In this document: positions 43,356 through 54,448 of the stretch, piece after piece
How the letters are laid out: each line of letters opens with the position of its first letter
Position numbering within the stretch: the first letter of the stretch is position 1
DNA from: Dryocola sp. LX212
GTDB taxonomy: Bacteria; Pseudomonadota; Gammaproteobacteria; Enterobacterales; Enterobacteriaceae
DNA length: 64,000 nucleotides
Assembly (NCBI GenBank): GCA_041504365.1
Contig: CP167917.1
Span: 3,844,001 to 3,908,000, forward strand
Direction of reading: 5' to 3'
The notes under the pieces: generated by a model
The model's database searches: none
Told to the model about the DNA's origin: nothing
The model's input: only the letters and a program-made list of their open reading frames with translations
Translations under genes and position numbers: made by a program

Positions 43356-44858
43356 ATGAAGAAACTGCTCCCAATCCTTATCGGTCTGAGCCTAACGGGT
43401 TTCAGCGCCATGAGCCAGGCAGAAAACCTGATGCAGGTTTATCAGCAGGCGCGTCTTAGCAACCCGGATTTACGAAAATCCGCTGCGGACCGTGACGCCG
43501 CATTCGAGAAAATTAACGAAGCTCGTAGCCCGTTATTACCACAGCTCGGCCTCGGTGCAGATTACACCTACAGCAACGGTTATCGCGATGCGAACGGCGT
43601 AAACTCAAATGCAACCAGCGCGTCTTTAGAATTAACCCAGACCATTTTTGACATGTCAAAATGGCGTCAGCTGACCCTGCAGGAAAAATCTGCTGGTATT
43701 CAGGACGTGACTTACCAGACCGATCAGCAAACCCTGATCCTGAACACTGCGACGGCCTATTTTAACGTGCTGAGCGCCATTGATGCACTTTCCTACACCG
43801 AAGCGCAGAAACAGGCCATTTACCGTCAGTTAGATCAGACAACCCAGCGCTTTAACGTAGGCCTGGTTGCCATCACCGACGTGCAGAACGCCCGTTCACA
43901 GTACGATAACGTGCTGGCTAACGAAGTGACCGCCCGTAACAACCTCGATAACGCGGTTGAATCACTGCGCCAGGTGACCGGCAACTACTACCCGTCCCTG
44001 GCTTCTCTGAACGTCGATGGTTTCAAAACCAACAAGCCAGAAGCGGTGAACAATCTGCTGCAGGAAGCTGAAAAGCGTAACCTGGCGTTGTTACAGGCAC
44101 GCCTGTCTCAGGATCTGGCTCGCGAACAAATTCGCTATGCCGAAACTGGTCATATGCCAACTGTTGGTTTGACTGCTTCTACCGGCATCTCTGATACCAG
44201 CTATAACGGTTCAAAAACCAGTAATAGTCAGCAGTACGACGACAGCAACATGGGTCAGAATAAAGTCGGGATTAACTTCTCGCTGCCGCTCTATCAGGGT
44301 GGGTCTGTTAACTCCCAGGTTAAACAAGCACAGTACAACTTCGTGGGTGCCAGCGAGCAGCTCGAAGGCGCGCACCGCAGCGTTGTGCAGACTGTTCGTT
44401 CATCCTTCAACAACGTGAACGCCTCCATCAGCACCATCAACGCTTACAAACAGGCCGTTGTGTCTGCGCAAAGCTCACTGGATGCCATGGAAGCCGGTTA
44501 CTCGGTGGGTACTCGTACCATCGTTGACGTGCTGGATGCGACCACCACGCTGTATAACGCGAAACAACAACTTTCCAGCGCCCGTTATAACTACCTGATC
44601 AACCAGCTGAACATCAAATCAGCGCTGGGTACGCTTAACGAGCAGGATCTGGTTGCGCTGAACGCCACGCTGGGTAAACCAGTGCCGACTACAGCAGAAA
44701 GCGTAGCGCCTGAAACGCCAGATCAGGATGCGCGCGCGGATGGTTACACGGCGGACACCGCTGCAACCACCCGTGCCGTTTCGCCTGCCCAGGCCGTTCC
44801 GGCAGCGCAGCCAGCAGCCGCAAGAAGCAATACTTCCGGCAATCCGTTCAGTAATTAA
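43356..44858 (+). CDS. tolC: Outer-membrane efflux channel TolC
   Basis: Start at ATG 43356 (MKKLLPILIG), 500 residues. Signal peptide of 22 residues ends SQA-ENL. Two tandem structural repeats of the outer-membrane-factor family follow, each with beta-strands and long coiled-coil helices forming the trimeric channel-tunnel. The C-terminal 60 residues, Ala/Thr/Pro-rich, are the variable periplasmic tail and slightly longer than in E. coli. It is the exit duct for AcrAB-type pumps and type I secretion, so it could also export the giant adhesin if that uses a TolC-type system. Confidence 0.98.
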   Translation: MKKLLPILIGLSLTGFSAMSQAENLMQVYQQARLSNPDLRKSAADRDAAFEKINEARSPLLPQLGLGADYTYSNGYRDANGVNSNATSASLELTQTIFDMSKWRQLTLQEKSAGIQDVTYQTDQQTLILNTATAYFNVLSAIDALSYTEAQKQAIYRQLDQTTQRFNVGLVAITDVQNARSQYDNVLANEVTARNNLDNAVESLRQVTGNYYPSLASLNVDGFKTNKPEAVNNLLQEAEKRNLALLQARLSQDLAREQIRYAETGHMPTVGLTASTGISDTSYNGSKTSNSQQYDDSNMGQNKVGINFSLPLYQGGSVNSQVKQAQYNFVGASEQLEGAHRSVVQTVRSSFNNVNASISTINAYKQAVVSAQSSLDAMEAGYSVGTRTIVDVLDATTTLYNAKQQLSSARYNYLINQLNIKSALGTLNEQDLVALNATLGKPVPTTAESVAPETPDQDARADGYTADTAATTRAVSPAQAVPAAQPAAARSNTSGNPFSN

Positions 44859-44868
44859 TTGCGCTAAA

Positions 44869-44890
44869 AGGGGCATGGTTTCATGCCCCT
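44869..44890 (+). terminator. Hairpin after tolC, possible partial terminator
   Basis: A 9-bp stem, AGGGGCATG with CATGCCCCT, and a 4-nt loop lie 10 bp after the tolC stop. The absence of a T-run suggests read-through into ygiBC. Confidence 0.55.
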
Positions 44891-45026
44891 GTCACAACTT
44901 ACGCGGCTCAACGTAAGGCAACGTAAAGATCCCCCTGCAAACCGCCCTCATCGCTTTAATTTCAACCATTCATCCCCTATCCTAAGCACAACAATAGCTT
45001 TATTCCTTTGGGCCCAGGACAGAAAA

Positions 45027-45701
45027 ATGAAACGGACAAAAACGATAAATCACGCCTCGTTCCGCAAAAGCTGGAACGCCAGACATTTAACGCCGGTTGC
45101 GCTGGCCGTTACCGCCGTATTTATGCTGGCGGGCTGCGAGCAGAATGACGAAACCGTCTCCATGTACCAGAACGCGGACGACTGCGCCCAGGCCAACCCG
45201 GGTAAAAGCGCGGAATGCACCACGTCCTACAACAATGCTTTGAAAGAAGCCGAGCGCACCGCGCCTAAATATGCCTCTCGTGAAGAGTGTATTGCTGAAT
45301 TTGGCGAAGGTCAGTGCCAGCCGGCTCCGGCCCAGGCCAGCATGGCCGGTGAAAACCAGAATCAGGCACAGACTCAGCAAAGCGGCAGCTTCTGGATGCC
45401 GCTAATGGCGGGCTACATGATGGGCCGCCTGATGGGCGGTGGCGCGGGCTTTGCCCAGCAGCCGCTGTTCAGCTCTAAAAATCCGGCCAGCCCGGCTTAC
45501 GGTAAATACGCCGATGCCAGCGGCAAGAGCTACGGCGCAGCCACGCCGGGCCGCACCACAACGGTTCCTAAAACGGCTATGGCTCCGAAGCCAGCAACCA
45601 CCAGCACCGTCACTCGTGGCGGATTTGGTGAGTCGGTTGCCAAACAGACCAGCATGCAGCGCAGCAGCGCGACCGGCTCTTCTCGTTCTATGGGCGGATA
45701 A
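45027..45701 (+). CDS. ygiB: DUF1190 lipoprotein YgiB
   Basis: Start at ATG 45027 ([10 protein letters not shown]), 224 residues. A basic N-terminus and hydrophobic segment end in a lipobox-like LAGC (about 40). A Cys/Gln-rich middle, a Gly/Met-rich [14 protein letters not shown] segment and a Ser/Thr-rich tail follow. UPF0441; function unknown but linked to biofilm and envelope stress. It ends 5 bp before ygiC, so co-translated. Confidence 0.94.
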   Translation: MKRTKTINHASFRKSWNARHLTPVALAVTAVFMLAGCEQNDETVSMYQNADDCAQANPGKSAECTTSYNNALKEAERTAPKYASREECIAEFGEGQCQPAPAQASMAGENQNQAQTQQSGSFWMPLMAGYMMGRLMGGGAGFAQQPLFSSKNPASPAYGKYADASGKSYGAATPGRTTTVPKTAMAPKPATTSTVTRGGFGESVAKQTSMQRSSATGSSRSMGG

Positions 45702-45706
45702 GCGTC

Positions 45707-46867
45707 ATGGAAAGAGTCGCAATCAGCGAGCGCCCGGACTGGCGCGAAAAAGCCACCGAATACGGTTTTAACTTCCACACCATGTATGGCGAGCCGTACT
45801 GGTGTGAGGATGCTTATTACAAGCTGACGCTGGCGCAGGTCGAACACCTGGAAGAGGTTACCGCCGAGCTTCATCAGATGTGCCTGAAGGTCGTTGAAAA
45901 GGTTGTTGCCAGCGATGAGCTAATGGCTAAGTTCCGCATTCCAAATCACACCTGGGAGTTTGTCCGTCAGTCCTGGCGCAGCCAGCAGCCTTCGCTTTAT
46001 TCCCGCCTGGACCTGGCATGGGACGGCGTGGGTGAACCTAAGCTGCTGGAAAATAACGCGGACACGCCAACCTCTTTATATGAAGCCGCCTTCTTCCAGT
46101 GGATCTGGCTGGAAGATCAGCTGCAGGCGGGCAATCTGCCGCCGGGAAGCGACCAGTTCAACAGCCTGCAGGAGAAAATCATTGAGCGTTTTGCCGAGCT
46201 GAAACAGCAGCACGGTTTTAACATGGTGCACTTCGCCTGCTGTCAGGACACGGTAGAAGATCGCGGAACGATCCAGTACCTCCAGGACTGTGCCGCAGAA
46301 GCGGAAGTGGCGAGCGAATTCGTTTATATGGAAGAGATTGGCCTGGGCGAGAAAGGCCAGTTCACCGATCTGCAGGATCAGGTTATCAGCAACCTCTTCA
46401 AACTGTACCCGTGGGAATTCATGCTGCGCGAGATGTTCTCTACCAAGCTTGAGGATGCTGGTGTGCGCTGGCTGGAACCGGCCTGGAAAAGCATTATCTC
46501 CAACAAAGCGCTGCTGCCGATGCTGTGGGAGATGTTCCCGAACCACCCTAACCTGCTGCCCGCGTATTTTGCAGAAGACGATTATCCGGCAATGGATAAA
46601 TACGTCGTGAAGCCGATCTTCTCCCGCGAAGGCGCCAACGTGAAGATCATCGCCAACGGTGAGGAGATTGCCAGTGCAGAAGGTCCGTATGGCGAAGAAG
46701 GGATGATCGTCCAGGAGTTTTATCCGCTGCCAAAATTTGGCGACAGCTACACGCTGATCGGCAGCTGGCTGATCAACGATCAACCCGCCGGGATCGGTAT
46801 TCGTGAGGACCGGGCGTTAATCACTCAGGATCTTTCACGCTTCTATCCACACGTGTTTGTAGAGTAA
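45707..46867 (+). CDS. ygiC: ATP-grasp family protein YgiC (glutathionylspermidine-synthase-like)
   Basis: 386 residues matching the glutathionylspermidine synthetase pre-ATP-grasp/ATP-grasp domain. Conserved ATP-grasp features are [17 protein letters not shown] and a late IRED segment. It probably forms a peptide-amine bond; the substrate is unknown and it lacks the amidase half of Gsp. Second gene of ygiBC. Confidence 0.95.
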   Translation: MERVAISERPDWREKATEYGFNFHTMYGEPYWCEDAYYKLTLAQVEHLEEVTAELHQMCLKVVEKVVASDELMAKFRIPNHTWEFVRQSWRSQQPSLYSRLDLAWDGVGEPKLLENNADTPTSLYEAAFFQWIWLEDQLQAGNLPPGSDQFNSLQEKIIERFAELKQQHGFNMVHFACCQDTVEDRGTIQYLQDCAAEAEVASEFVYMEEIGLGEKGQFTDLQDQVISNLFKLYPWEFMLREMFSTKLEDAGVRWLEPAWKSIISNKALLPMLWEMFPNHPNLLPAYFAEDDYPAMDKYVVKPIFSREGANVKIIANGEEIASAEGPYGEEGMIVQEFYPLPKFGDSYTLIGSWLINDQPAGIGIREDRALITQDLSRFYPHVFVE

Positions 46868-46870
46868 AAA

Positions 46871-46893
46871 AAGGGCGCGAACTTCGCGCCCTT
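46871..46893. terminator. Bidirectional terminator between ygiC and ygiD
   Basis: A 10-bp perfect stem, AAGGGCGCGA with TCGCGCCCTT, and a 3-nt loop lie between the convergent stops, with A-rich sequence before and T-rich after. Confidence 0.85.
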
Positions 46894-46899
46894 CTTACT

Positions 46900-47688
46900 T
46901 TAGCCAATCTGCACCGACAGCATACTCAAAGACCCCATCTCAATGCCGTCTACCGGGATCGTAACCGCTTCCTTGCCGTCCCACGCGCCCAGTACATACA
47001 GTAACGGCAGATAGTGATCCGGTGTCGGGTTCGACAGCGAACCGCCTTCGTGCTGCAGATAGTTCACCAGCGGGTGCGCTTCGACCGGCCCCTGCCAGGT
47101 GAGATTATCCTTCACGAACTGGTTAAACGACTCTGCCCAGGGGTATGGGATGTTTTCACCGTGCCAGCGTGCGGTGCGCAGGTTATGCACCACGTTACCG
47201 CTGGCTATCAGCATAATGCCCTGGTCACGCAGCGTTGCCAGCTTACGGCCCATTTCGTAGTGCCAGGCGTTAGGTTTCGTGCTGTCTATACTCAGTTGCA
47301 CCATCGGTATGTCCGCGTCCGGGTACATCTTGATTAGAACGCCCCAGGAGCCGTGGTCAAAGCCCCAGGCTTCTTTATCCAGCGTGACGTGCTCAGGTGC
47401 CAGCAAATCGACAAGCTGCTGCGCCAGTTCGGGGGAACCCGGTGCAGGATAGTGCGTATCGTAGAGCGCCTGCGGAAAACCACCGAAGTCATGAATGGTT
47501 TTCGGCGCTTCCATGGCGGTGACGCCGGTGCCGCGGGTGAACCAGTGTGCGGACACCACGACAATCGCTTTCGGGCGCGGCAGAGTCTCTCCCAAATGAC
47601 GCCAGGCCTGGGTATAGTGATTATCTTCCAGCACGTTCACCGGGCTTCCGTGACCAAGGAAAAGCGCGGGCATACGTTGGGTTGTCAT
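46900..47688 (-). CDS. ygiD: 4,5-DOPA-extradiol-dioxygenase-type enzyme YgiD
   Basis: Start at ATG 47688 (MTTQRMPAL) because AAGGA lies 8 bp upstream; 262 residues. An in-frame ATG at 47703 would add five. LigB-like fold with the metal-binding histidines probably in LGHGSP, AHWFTRG and SGNVVHNL. E. coli YgiD opens the ring of DOPA-like catechols. The natural substrate is uncertain. Divergent from zupT. Confidence 0.94.
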   Translation of the reverse strand: MTTQRMPALFLGHGSPVNVLEDNHYTQAWRHLGETLPRPKAIVVVSAHWFTRGTGVTAMEAPKTIHDFGGFPQALYDTHYPAPGSPELAQQLVDLLAPEHVTLDKEAWGFDHGSWGVLIKMYPDADIPMVQLSIDSTKPNAWHYEMGRKLATLRDQGIMLIASGNVVHNLRTARWHGENIPYPWAESFNQFVKDNLTWQGPVEAHPLVNYLQHEGGSLSNPTPDHYLPLLYVLGAWDGKEAVTIPVDGIEMGSLSMLSVQIG

Positions 47689-47807
47689 GGTGGTGTCCTT
47701 CATTAATTCACTTGAATGACACAACTCTATCCCCAATTGATGCCGGAAGAACTCAGATAAGCATGATGAAGATCGTCAGTAAATTTGAATGTGAACAAGG
47801 AGCCTGA

Positions 47808-48575
47808 ATGTCAGTCCCGTTAATCCTGACCCTGTTAGCTGGCGGCGCCACTTTTATCGGCGCATTTCTTGGCGTGCTCGGCCAGAAGCCATCAAACCGC
47901 GTGCTGGCGTTTTCTCTCGGTTTTGCCGCCGGGATAATGCTGCTGATTTCGCTGATGGAAATGCTGCCCGCAGCGCTGCACACCGCGGGTATGTCCCCGG
48001 TGCTGGGCTACGGCATGTTTGTACTCGGGCTGGTCGGCTATTTTGCCCTCGACAGAACGCTGCCCCACGCGCATCCTCAGGATCTGATGGACAACACGCT
48101 CAACGTGCCAAACCTCCGGCGCACCGCCCTGCTGCTCACGCTCGGGATCAGCCTGCATAATTTCCCGGAGGGTATTGCCACCTTTGTAACCGCCAGCGCT
48201 AACCTTGAGCTGGGCCTGGGGATTGCCCTTGCCGTGGCCTTGCACAATATTCCTGAAGGCCTGGCGGTAGCTGGTCCGGTCTATGCCGCGACGGGCTCTA
48301 AACGCAAAGCCATTCTCTGGGCAGGCGTATCCGGACTTGCGGAGATCCTTGGTGGCGTACTGGCGTGGCTGATTCTTGGCTCGATGATCTCACCCGTCGT
48401 CATGGCTTCGATTATGGCAGCCGTGGCGGGAATTATGGTAGCGCTGTCGGTGGATGAACTGATGCCGCTGGCTAAAGAGATCGACCCGCACAATAATCCG
48501 AGCTATGGCGTACTTTGTGGCATGGCGGTGATGGGACTGAGCCTGACGCTGCTGCAAACGAGCGGCATCGGCTAA
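47808..48575 (+). CDS. zupT: ZIP-family zinc/divalent metal importer ZupT
   Basis: 255 residues with about 8 hydrophobic helices. The ZIP metal-path signatures [10 protein letters not shown] and [12 protein letters not shown] (helices IV and V) are present. It imports zinc, iron, cobalt and manganese across the inner membrane. Start ATG 47808 after AAGGAG. Ends at a strong terminator. Confidence 0.97.
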   Translation: MSVPLILTLLAGGATFIGAFLGVLGQKPSNRVLAFSLGFAAGIMLLISLMEMLPAALHTAGMSPVLGYGMFVLGLVGYFALDRTLPHAHPQDLMDNTLNVPNLRRTALLLTLGISLHNFPEGIATFVTASANLELGLGIALAVALHNIPEGLAVAGPVYAATGSKRKAILWAGVSGLAEILGGVLAWLILGSMISPVVMASIMAAVAGIMVALSVDELMPLAKEIDPHNNPSYGVLCGMAVMGLSLTLLQTSGIG

Positions 48576-48580
48576 TAAAA

Positions 48581-48606
48581 AACCCGGTTAAAACCGGGTT
48601 TTTTAT
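48581..48606. terminator. Bidirectional terminator between zupT and ribB
   Basis: A 9-bp perfect stem AACCCGGTT/AACCGGGTT is flanked by an A-run on the left and a T-run on the right, serving both converging genes. Confidence 0.92.
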
Positions 48607-48611
48607 ATTTA

Positions 48612-49265
48612 TCAGCTGGCTTTACGTTCGTGAGTCTGACGGTATTCAATCAGATCTTCGATGGTGACCACAGCCATGTTATGCAGGCGGGCAAAGGTGA
48701 TGCATTCCGGCGCGCGGGCCATGGTGCCGTCATCGTTTGTCAGCTCACAGAGTACACCTGCTGGCTTGAAGCCCGCCAGGGAAACCAGATCGATAGTCGC
48801 TTCAGTGTGGCCGCCGCGGGTTAGCACGCCGCCGGGCTGAGCGCGCAGTGGGAACACGTGCCCCGGGCGGTTCAGGTCGCCTGGCTTCGCGTCATCGGCA
48901 ATGGCCGCACGAACGGTAGTAAGACGGTCAGCGGCAGAAACGCCGGTAGTCACGCCGTGTGCGGCTTCGATGGTGACGGTAAAACCTGTGCCGAAGGCGC
49001 TGGTGTTGTTATCTACCATCATTGGTAGCTCGAGCTGTTTACGGCGTTCGTCGGTCAGGCACAGGCAGACAATGCCGCTGCCGTGGCGAATGGTCAATGC
49101 CATTTGCTCAACGGTCATGGTTTCGGCAGGGAAGATCATATCGCCTTCGTTCTCACGATTTTCATCGTCAAGAACCATCACACCGCGGCCTTCGCGCAGA
49201 GCGTTAAGCGCCAGTTCAATACGCTGAGTCGGGGTGCCAAATGCAGAAAGGAGCGTCTGATTCAT
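48612..49265 (-). CDS. ribB: 3,4-dihydroxy-2-butanone-4-phosphate synthase RibB
   Basis: 217 residues. It converts ribulose-5-phosphate to 3,4-dihydroxy-2-butanone-4-phosphate and formate, the branch feeding lumazine synthase in riboflavin synthesis. The acidic active-site loop [10 protein letters not shown] lies at 33-42 and the GHTEATIDL segment near 152. It is a stand-alone RibB, not fused to RibA. It is controlled by the FMN riboswitch 100 bp upstream. Confidence 0.98.
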   Translation of the reverse strand: MNQTLLSAFGTPTQRIELALNALREGRGVMVLDDENRENEGDMIFPAETMTVEQMALTIRHGSGIVCLCLTDERRKQLELPMMVDNNTSAFGTGFTVTIEAAHGVTTGVSAADRLTTVRAAIADDAKPGDLNRPGHVFPLRAQPGGVLTRGGHTEATIDLVSLAGFKPAGVLCELTNDDGTMARAPECITFARLHNMAVVTIEDLIEYRQTHERKAS

Positions 49266-49365
49266 GGTAAGTAAAACCTCATTAAAATTGTGGTTACCAG
49301 AATCAGGGCAGTCTTAGGAGCTAAAAAAATAACGTGAGCAGGCCGCAGCCTGTACATTGTCGTTA

Positions 49366-49504
49366 CTCTCTCCCATCCGGACTTTAACCGTCGGCCCCGG
49401 AATTACACCGGATCTGCTGACCTCCGGCGTGAACCGGAGCGCTCGCGGGCTTTCAGCGTACGCTGATTTACCGCCGGTGGGGAGTTTCGCCCCGCCCTGA
49501 GAAT
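49366..49504 (-). promoter_or_regulatory. FMN riboswitch (RFN element, sroG) of ribB
   Basis: The minus strand shows the conserved RFN core in order: GGGCGGGGCGAAA, CCCCACCGGCGGTAAAT, AGCCCGCGAGC, CCGGTGTAATTCCGG and GGATGGGAGAG. FMN binding lowers ribB expression in enteric bacteria. It accounts for most of the 352-bp gap between ribB and ubiK; the remainder (49505-49617) should hold the divergent promoters. Confidence 0.96.
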
Positions 49505-49617
49505 AAGCAGACTTACTATAACGCCGATGATTTTCGCTGGCAACGCCATTTCAGGTTTATCCCCTGGCAATCAGGCATTACAATTGAATGATTCACGCAG
49601 GCTAAATGGAAACCACT

Positions 49618-49908
49618 ATGATTGACCCGAAAAAAATTGAGCAAATCGCCCGTCAGGTTCATGAGTCAATGCCGAAAGGGATTCGTGAGTTCGGGGATGA
49701 TGTCGAAAAGAAAATCCGTCAGGTTCTGCAGTCCCAGTTAACCCGTCTGGATCTGGTGAGCCGCGAAGAGTTCGATGTGCAGACTCAGGTCTTGCTGCGC
49801 ACCCGTGAGAAGCTGGCCCTGCTGGAACAGCGTTTAAGTGAGCTCGAAAACCGCCCGGCCACGCCAGCAGCACCAGAAGTGCTCCCGCCGACAGAACCTC
49901 ATATGTAA
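49618..49908 (+). CDS. ubiK: Ubiquinone biosynthesis accessory factor UbiK
   Basis: Start set at ATG 49618 ([10 protein letters not shown]), 96 residues as in E. coli; an in-frame ATG 12 bp earlier is possible. BMFP family: an amphipathic N-terminal helix and a C-terminal coiled coil ([11 protein letters not shown] to [11 protein letters not shown], about 40-78). It forms a complex with UbiJ and promotes ubiquinone assembly in the soluble Ubi complex. Formerly yqiC. Confidence 0.95.
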   Translation: MIDPKKIEQIARQVHESMPKGIREFGDDVEKKIRQVLQSQLTRLDLVSREEFDVQTQVLLRTREKLALLEQRLSELENRPATPAAPEVLPPTEPHM

Positions 49909-49951
49909 AACGCCCCGTCAGGAGCGTTTGGAATTGCTGACAAACCTTTTT

Positions 49952-50030
49952 CGTAGGTCGGATAAGCAATAGCGTCATCCGACACTACAGCCGTCAATGG
50001 TGGATGACGCTTACGCTTATCCACCCTACA
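49952..50030. repeat. BIME: two inverted REP elements
   Basis: GTAGGTCGGATAAGC... (49953 on) and GGATGACGCTTACGC... (50001 on) are REP halves in opposite orientation about 15 bp apart, in the ubiK-hldE convergent gap. Confidence 0.85.
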
Positions 50031-50054
50031 AAACCTGGCTTTGTCATCAGTCAT

Positions 50055-50080
50055 AAACGCCCCTGAAAGGGCGTTTCTTA
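50055..50080. terminator. Terminator between ubiK and hldE
   Basis: AAACGCCC (50055-50062) pairs with GGGCGTTT (50069-50076), followed by CTTATT. It lies 10 bp from the hldE stop and can act on both strands. Confidence 0.7.
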
Positions 50081-50089
50081 TTGCAATGC

Positions 50090-51520
50090 TTAAGCGTCGT
50101 GGCTTTGGATCTTTTTGATGATGTTCGTCGTTGAACAGCCATCCTCAAAGTTCAGCACCATCACTTCGCCGCCGTTTGCCCACACTTCTTTGCTACCGGC
50201 GATATCGTCAGGCTTGTAGTCGCCGCCTTTGACCAGCAGGTCCGGCAGGATCTCGCCAATCAGGCGCTGCGGCGTATCTTCCTCAAACAGCACTACCCAG
50301 TCCACCGCTTCCAACGCGGAGAGCACGATCATTCGCTGATCCTGCGGGTTCACCGGACGGGTTTCCCCTTTCAGGCGTCTGGTAGAAGCATCGCTGTTTA
50401 CCGCCACAATCAGCCGATCGCCCAGCTTACGCGCGTTTGAGAGATAAGAGACATGACCCGCGTGAAGGATATCGAACACGCCGTTGGTCATCACGACCTT
50501 CTCACCACGTTTGCGAGCCGCCGCCACGGCAACCTTCAGCTCCGCTTCGGCCATGACCCCGAAACCGGTATCGGCACGGCCACGAACGGCGTTTTCCAGC
50601 TCGATTGGGGAGACGGTAGAGGTACCAAGTTTGCCCACCACGACGCCTGCCGCCGCGTTAGCGAAATAGCACGCTTCTTCCAGCGAGTTGCCCGCCGCAA
50701 GCGTAGCCGCCAGCACGCCAATCACCGTGTCACCTGCCCCCGTCACGTCATACACTTCCTGAGCGAGGGTCGGCAGATGGAACGGCTTCTGGCCCGGTTG
50801 TAGCAGGGTCATACCCTGTTCTGAGCGGGTAACCAACAGCGCGGAAAGATCGTAGTCGGCAATCAGCTTCATGCCACGCTCAACCAGCTCGGCATCGGTT
50901 TTACATTTACCAACAACGGCCTCAAATTCTGACAGATTTGGCGTCAGCAACGTCGCGCCGCGATAGCGTTCAAAATCGGTGCCTTTCGGGTCGATCAGAA
51001 CGGGGACGTTGGCCGCGCGAGCCAGGTTAATCATGTCGCGAACGCTTGCCAGCGCGCCTTTGGCATAATCAGACAGCACCAGCGCACCGATATGGGGCAG
51101 CGCCTGGCTGATGCGCTCGTGCAGGGGCTCAGGATCAACCCCTTCAAAACCTTCTTCGAAATCCAGACGAATCAGCTGCTGGTTGCGGGAAAGGACGCGC
51201 AGTTTGGTAATGGTTGGATGGGTCGGAACGGAGACAAAGTCGCACTTCACGTTCACACCAGCCAGCGTCTGGCTCAGAGCACGGGCGGCATCGTCAATGC
51301 CGGTCAGGCCTACTAAGCGGGAGTTTGCACCGAGCGACGCAATGTTCATCGCTACGTTCGCCGCACCGCCAGGCCGTTCTTCAATGGTATCGACCTTCAC
51401 AACCGGCACCGGCGCTTCCGGTGAGATACGGCTGGTTGGGCCGTACCAATAGCGATCCAGCATCACATCACCAACGACCATGACGCCTGCGCGGCTGTAT
51501 TCGGGCAGCGTTACTTTCAT
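50090..51520 (-). CDS. hldE: Bifunctional heptose-7-phosphate kinase / heptose-1-phosphate adenylyltransferase HldE
   Basis: Start set at ATG 51520 ([10 protein letters not shown]), 476 residues against 477 in E. coli; the open frame runs 38 codons further up without support. The N-terminal ribokinase domain (about 1-318) has the [11 protein letters not shown] anion-hole motif. The C-terminal nucleotidyltransferase domain (about 344-476) has [16 protein letters not shown]. It makes ADP-heptose for the LPS inner core. Co-directional with glnE, 49 bp upstream. Confidence 0.97.
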   Translation of the reverse strand: MKVTLPEYSRAGVMVVGDVMLDRYWYGPTSRISPEAPVPVVKVDTIEERPGGAANVAMNIASLGANSRLVGLTGIDDAARALSQTLAGVNVKCDFVSVPTHPTITKLRVLSRNQQLIRLDFEEGFEGVDPEPLHERISQALPHIGALVLSDYAKGALASVRDMINLARAANVPVLIDPKGTDFERYRGATLLTPNLSEFEAVVGKCKTDAELVERGMKLIADYDLSALLVTRSEQGMTLLQPGQKPFHLPTLAQEVYDVTGAGDTVIGVLAATLAAGNSLEEACYFANAAAGVVVGKLGTSTVSPIELENAVRGRADTGFGVMAEAELKVAVAAARKRGEKVVMTNGVFDILHAGHVSYLSNARKLGDRLIVAVNSDASTRRLKGETRPVNPQDQRMIVLSALEAVDWVVLFEEDTPQRLIGEILPDLLVKGGDYKPDDIAGSKEVWANGGEVMVLNFEDGCSTTNIIKKIQSHDA

Positions 51521-51569
51521 TCCTGACTCTCCAGAAAGGGTAAAATTTTTGCGCGTGATAATATCACAA

Positions 51570-54428
51570 TTAAGCTTCCGCGCGCGTTTGCGCCTCGCCC
51601 AGCCATGCTTTCCAGCTGCGCTCGACCTGTTCACGCTCGCTCACGAACGCATCCAGCGCCACATTACCCGGCAGCTCCTGCAACGCGAGATGGTGTAGCT
51701 CATCCCGCAAAGTGACATAAGCATGCGTCAGCGCCTTCGCTTCGTCATCACCCATGATGTCGTTTTGCGCCATTAATTCCAGAATGCGCACATTGTCGGA
51801 CCAGCGCGTCAGTTTTGGGGCCTGCGCAGCATAACGTAAAACCAGGTACTGGGTAATGAACTCTATATCCGTGATCCCGCCTTGATCCGCTTTTATATCA
51901 AAGCGATCGCGGTTTTTACCGCCTAAATGTGCGCGCATTTTTTCGCGCATTTCACGGACCTCGATCTGCAGCTTTTCGCCATCGCGCGGGCGACATAGAA
52001 TCTGCTTACGAATTTCATCGAACTCGCGGTTGAGCTGCGGATCACCGTAGACGACGCGGGCGCGAACCAGCGCCTGATGTTCCCAGGTCCATGCCTCATT
52101 CTGTTGATAATCCGCAAAGGACTCGGCGGTGGTCACCAGCATGCCCGCCGCACCAGACGGACGCAGACGCGCGTCCACCTCGTACAAAATGCCGGAGGAT
52201 GTACGGGTGCTGAACAGATGAATAATGCGCTGAGCGAGGCGCAGATAGAACTGACGCCCGTCGATTTCACGTTCGCCGTCGGTCATGACATCTGCCGGGC
52301 AGTCATGCAGGAAAACAAGGTCCAGATCGGAGCTGTAGCCCAGCTCCCAACCACCCAGCTTACCGTAGCCGATCACGGCAAATCCTCGGCCTTCGCGCTC
52401 CCGCAGGTGTTTGGGCTGCCCGAAGCGCGCCACCATTTGTGTCCAGGCTTGCTGAACCACGGCGTCGATAATCGCCTCCGCAAGCCAGGTTAGATGGTCG
52501 CTGACTTTCATCACCGGCAGCGTGCCCGCGATGTCCGCTGCGGCTACGCGCAGCAGCTGCGCCTGTTTAAACTGGCGCAGGGCCTCCAGCTGCTGCTCTT
52601 CATCGTCGTCCGGCACGCGCAGCAGATACTGGCGCAGCTCGTCTTTATAAGCGTCCGTGGCCGTCGGCTGGTAGAGCGTGTTCGGGTCGAGCAGCTCATC
52701 CAGCAGCAGCGGGTAACGCGCCAGCTGACCGGCAATCATCGGCGAGGCGGCGCAAAGGGTGATGAGATGTTTCAGCGCACCGGGATATTCCGTCAGCAGC
52801 TCAAGGTAGGTTGTGCGTGTCACAATGCCCAGCAGCAGAGGGATAAGCCGTGACAGTGGTAGCGGCGCATCATTGCGCGAGCAGGCTTCGCACAGCAGGC
52901 GCGGCATAAGCTGATCCAGCACCTGTCTGCCGCGCGGGCCAATCGTGCGCTTGTCCGTATCCTGGCGGAATTCTGCCACCAGCTTCAGCACCTCTGCCCG
53001 CGCTTCAGGGGTAAGATGACCGAGCACGGCAGTGTCGTCATCGGCATCCAGCGCATCCTGCCAGAGTTCTCGCCAGGCCTCGGCAATTTTATCTTCGCCC
53101 ACTTCAGGCTCGTCGTCGCCAATCAGGTCGTTAAATACCTGACGCACGTCATTCATGTGCCCCTGCAGGGTGAGCTGTAACGCCTCCCAGTCCGTTTCAT
53201 TCATGCCCCACGCCAGGCGGGCGCGGCTGAGTTCGTCAGCGGAAAGCGTCTGCGTTTGTTCATCGTTGATGCTTTGCAGCAGGTTCTCAAGGCGGCGCAG
53301 GTAGAGATAGGAAGTACGAAGCTTTTGCGCATCGTCTTCCGGCAACAAATTAAGCTGCTGAATTGCCTCCAGCGTCGGCAGCAGCGCGCGGGACTGAAGT
53401 GACGGCTCCCGCCCACCGCGGATCAGCTGGAACACCTGCACGATAAATTCGGTTTCACGGATGCCGCCTGCGCCGAGCTTGATGTTATCCGTCAGCCCCC
53501 GGCGGCGCACTTCACGGGCAATCATCCCCTTCATGTTGCGCAGCGACTGGATGACGCTGAAGTCGATATAGCGGCGGAAGATGAACGGACGCAGCATATT
53601 GCGCAGCTCCTGGCTCCACGCGTCGTCCGTGTCGCCCATAATGCGCGCCTTAACCATTGCGTAGCGTTCCCAGTCTCTTCCTTGTTCCTGGTAATAATCC
53701 TCCAGCGCCGCAAAGCTCAGCACCAGCGGGCCGCTGTCGCCAAACGGGCGCAGCCGCATATCCACGCGGTAGACGAAGCCGTCCTGCGTGGGCTGGTCGA
53801 GCACTTTTATGAGCTTCTGCCCCAGGCGCGTGAAGAACTGCGCGTTGTCTAACTCGCGACGCCCTCCCTGCGTAGAGCCGTTTTCCGGCCAGGAGAAAAT
53901 AAGGTCAATGTCGGAGGAAAAGTTCAGTTCGCCGCCGCCCAGCTTGCCCATGCCGAGGATCATCAGCGGCTGCGGAACTCCCGCCTGATTGCACGGCGTG
54001 CCCCATTCGCGACAGCACGCATCGTACAGCCAGTTGCGCGCGGCAATAATCAACGTTTCGGCAAGAACGCTCAGCTGCTGCAGCGACGTTTCCGTCGGCA
54101 CCTGCCGTAAAGTCTGCGCCCAGGCGATGCGTACCATAATGCGGCGGCGAAACAGGCGCAGCGCTTTCATCAGCGCCGCTTCGTCATGCACTTCCTGCAG
54201 CTCGTTTTGCAGCCAGACAGCGTAATGCTGCCACTCATCCGGCTGCGGTGCCTGTCGTTCAAGCTCTGCCAGCCAGGCGGGAAAGGCCACCATGCTGTCG
54301 CAAACAAAATCACTGAATGCCAGTACGGCATGCGCCTGTGCGCTCAGCTGCTGGCTTACGATCTCTTGTGGCAGGCGCGGTAATACCGCCTGCAAGTGCT
54401 GCTGTAATAGAAGCGGGTGCGGCATCAT
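51570..54428 (-). CDS. glnE: Glutamine synthetase adenylyltransferase/deadenylase GlnE
   Basis: 952 residues. Two nucleotidyltransferase domains are visible. The N-terminal, deadenylating one holds [18 protein letters not shown] with Asp173 and Asp175. The C-terminal, adenylating one holds [18 protein letters not shown] near residue 690. Each is followed by a GlnD-type helical domain. GlnE adjusts glutamine synthetase activity to nitrogen status, reading PII. Middle gene of ygiF-glnE-hldE; the gap to ygiF is 20 bp. Confidence 0.98.
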   Translation of the reverse strand: MMPHPLLLQQHLQAVLPRLPQEIVSQQLSAQAHAVLAFSDFVCDSMVAFPAWLAELERQAPQPDEWQHYAVWLQNELQEVHDEAALMKALRLFRRRIMVRIAWAQTLRQVPTETSLQQLSVLAETLIIAARNWLYDACCREWGTPCNQAGVPQPLMILGMGKLGGGELNFSSDIDLIFSWPENGSTQGGRRELDNAQFFTRLGQKLIKVLDQPTQDGFVYRVDMRLRPFGDSGPLVLSFAALEDYYQEQGRDWERYAMVKARIMGDTDDAWSQELRNMLRPFIFRRYIDFSVIQSLRNMKGMIAREVRRRGLTDNIKLGAGGIRETEFIVQVFQLIRGGREPSLQSRALLPTLEAIQQLNLLPEDDAQKLRTSYLYLRRLENLLQSINDEQTQTLSADELSRARLAWGMNETDWEALQLTLQGHMNDVRQVFNDLIGDDEPEVGEDKIAEAWRELWQDALDADDDTAVLGHLTPEARAEVLKLVAEFRQDTDKRTIGPRGRQVLDQLMPRLLCEACSRNDAPLPLSRLIPLLLGIVTRTTYLELLTEYPGALKHLITLCAASPMIAGQLARYPLLLDELLDPNTLYQPTATDAYKDELRQYLLRVPDDDEEQQLEALRQFKQAQLLRVAAADIAGTLPVMKVSDHLTWLAEAIIDAVVQQAWTQMVARFGQPKHLREREGRGFAVIGYGKLGGWELGYSSDLDLVFLHDCPADVMTDGEREIDGRQFYLRLAQRIIHLFSTRTSSGILYEVDARLRPSGAAGMLVTTAESFADYQQNEAWTWEHQALVRARVVYGDPQLNREFDEIRKQILCRPRDGEKLQIEVREMREKMRAHLGGKNRDRFDIKADQGGITDIEFITQYLVLRYAAQAPKLTRWSDNVRILELMAQNDIMGDDEAKALTHAYVTLRDELHHLALQELPGNVALDAFVSEREQVERSWKAWLGEAQTRAEA

Positions 54429-54448
54429 GGTGTTGTCCCTACATACGA

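Noticed and set aside
43217-43459. 80-codon ORF spanning the tolC leader
   Set aside because: It overlaps the mar box, the promoter and the tolC start in another frame and has no ribosome site.
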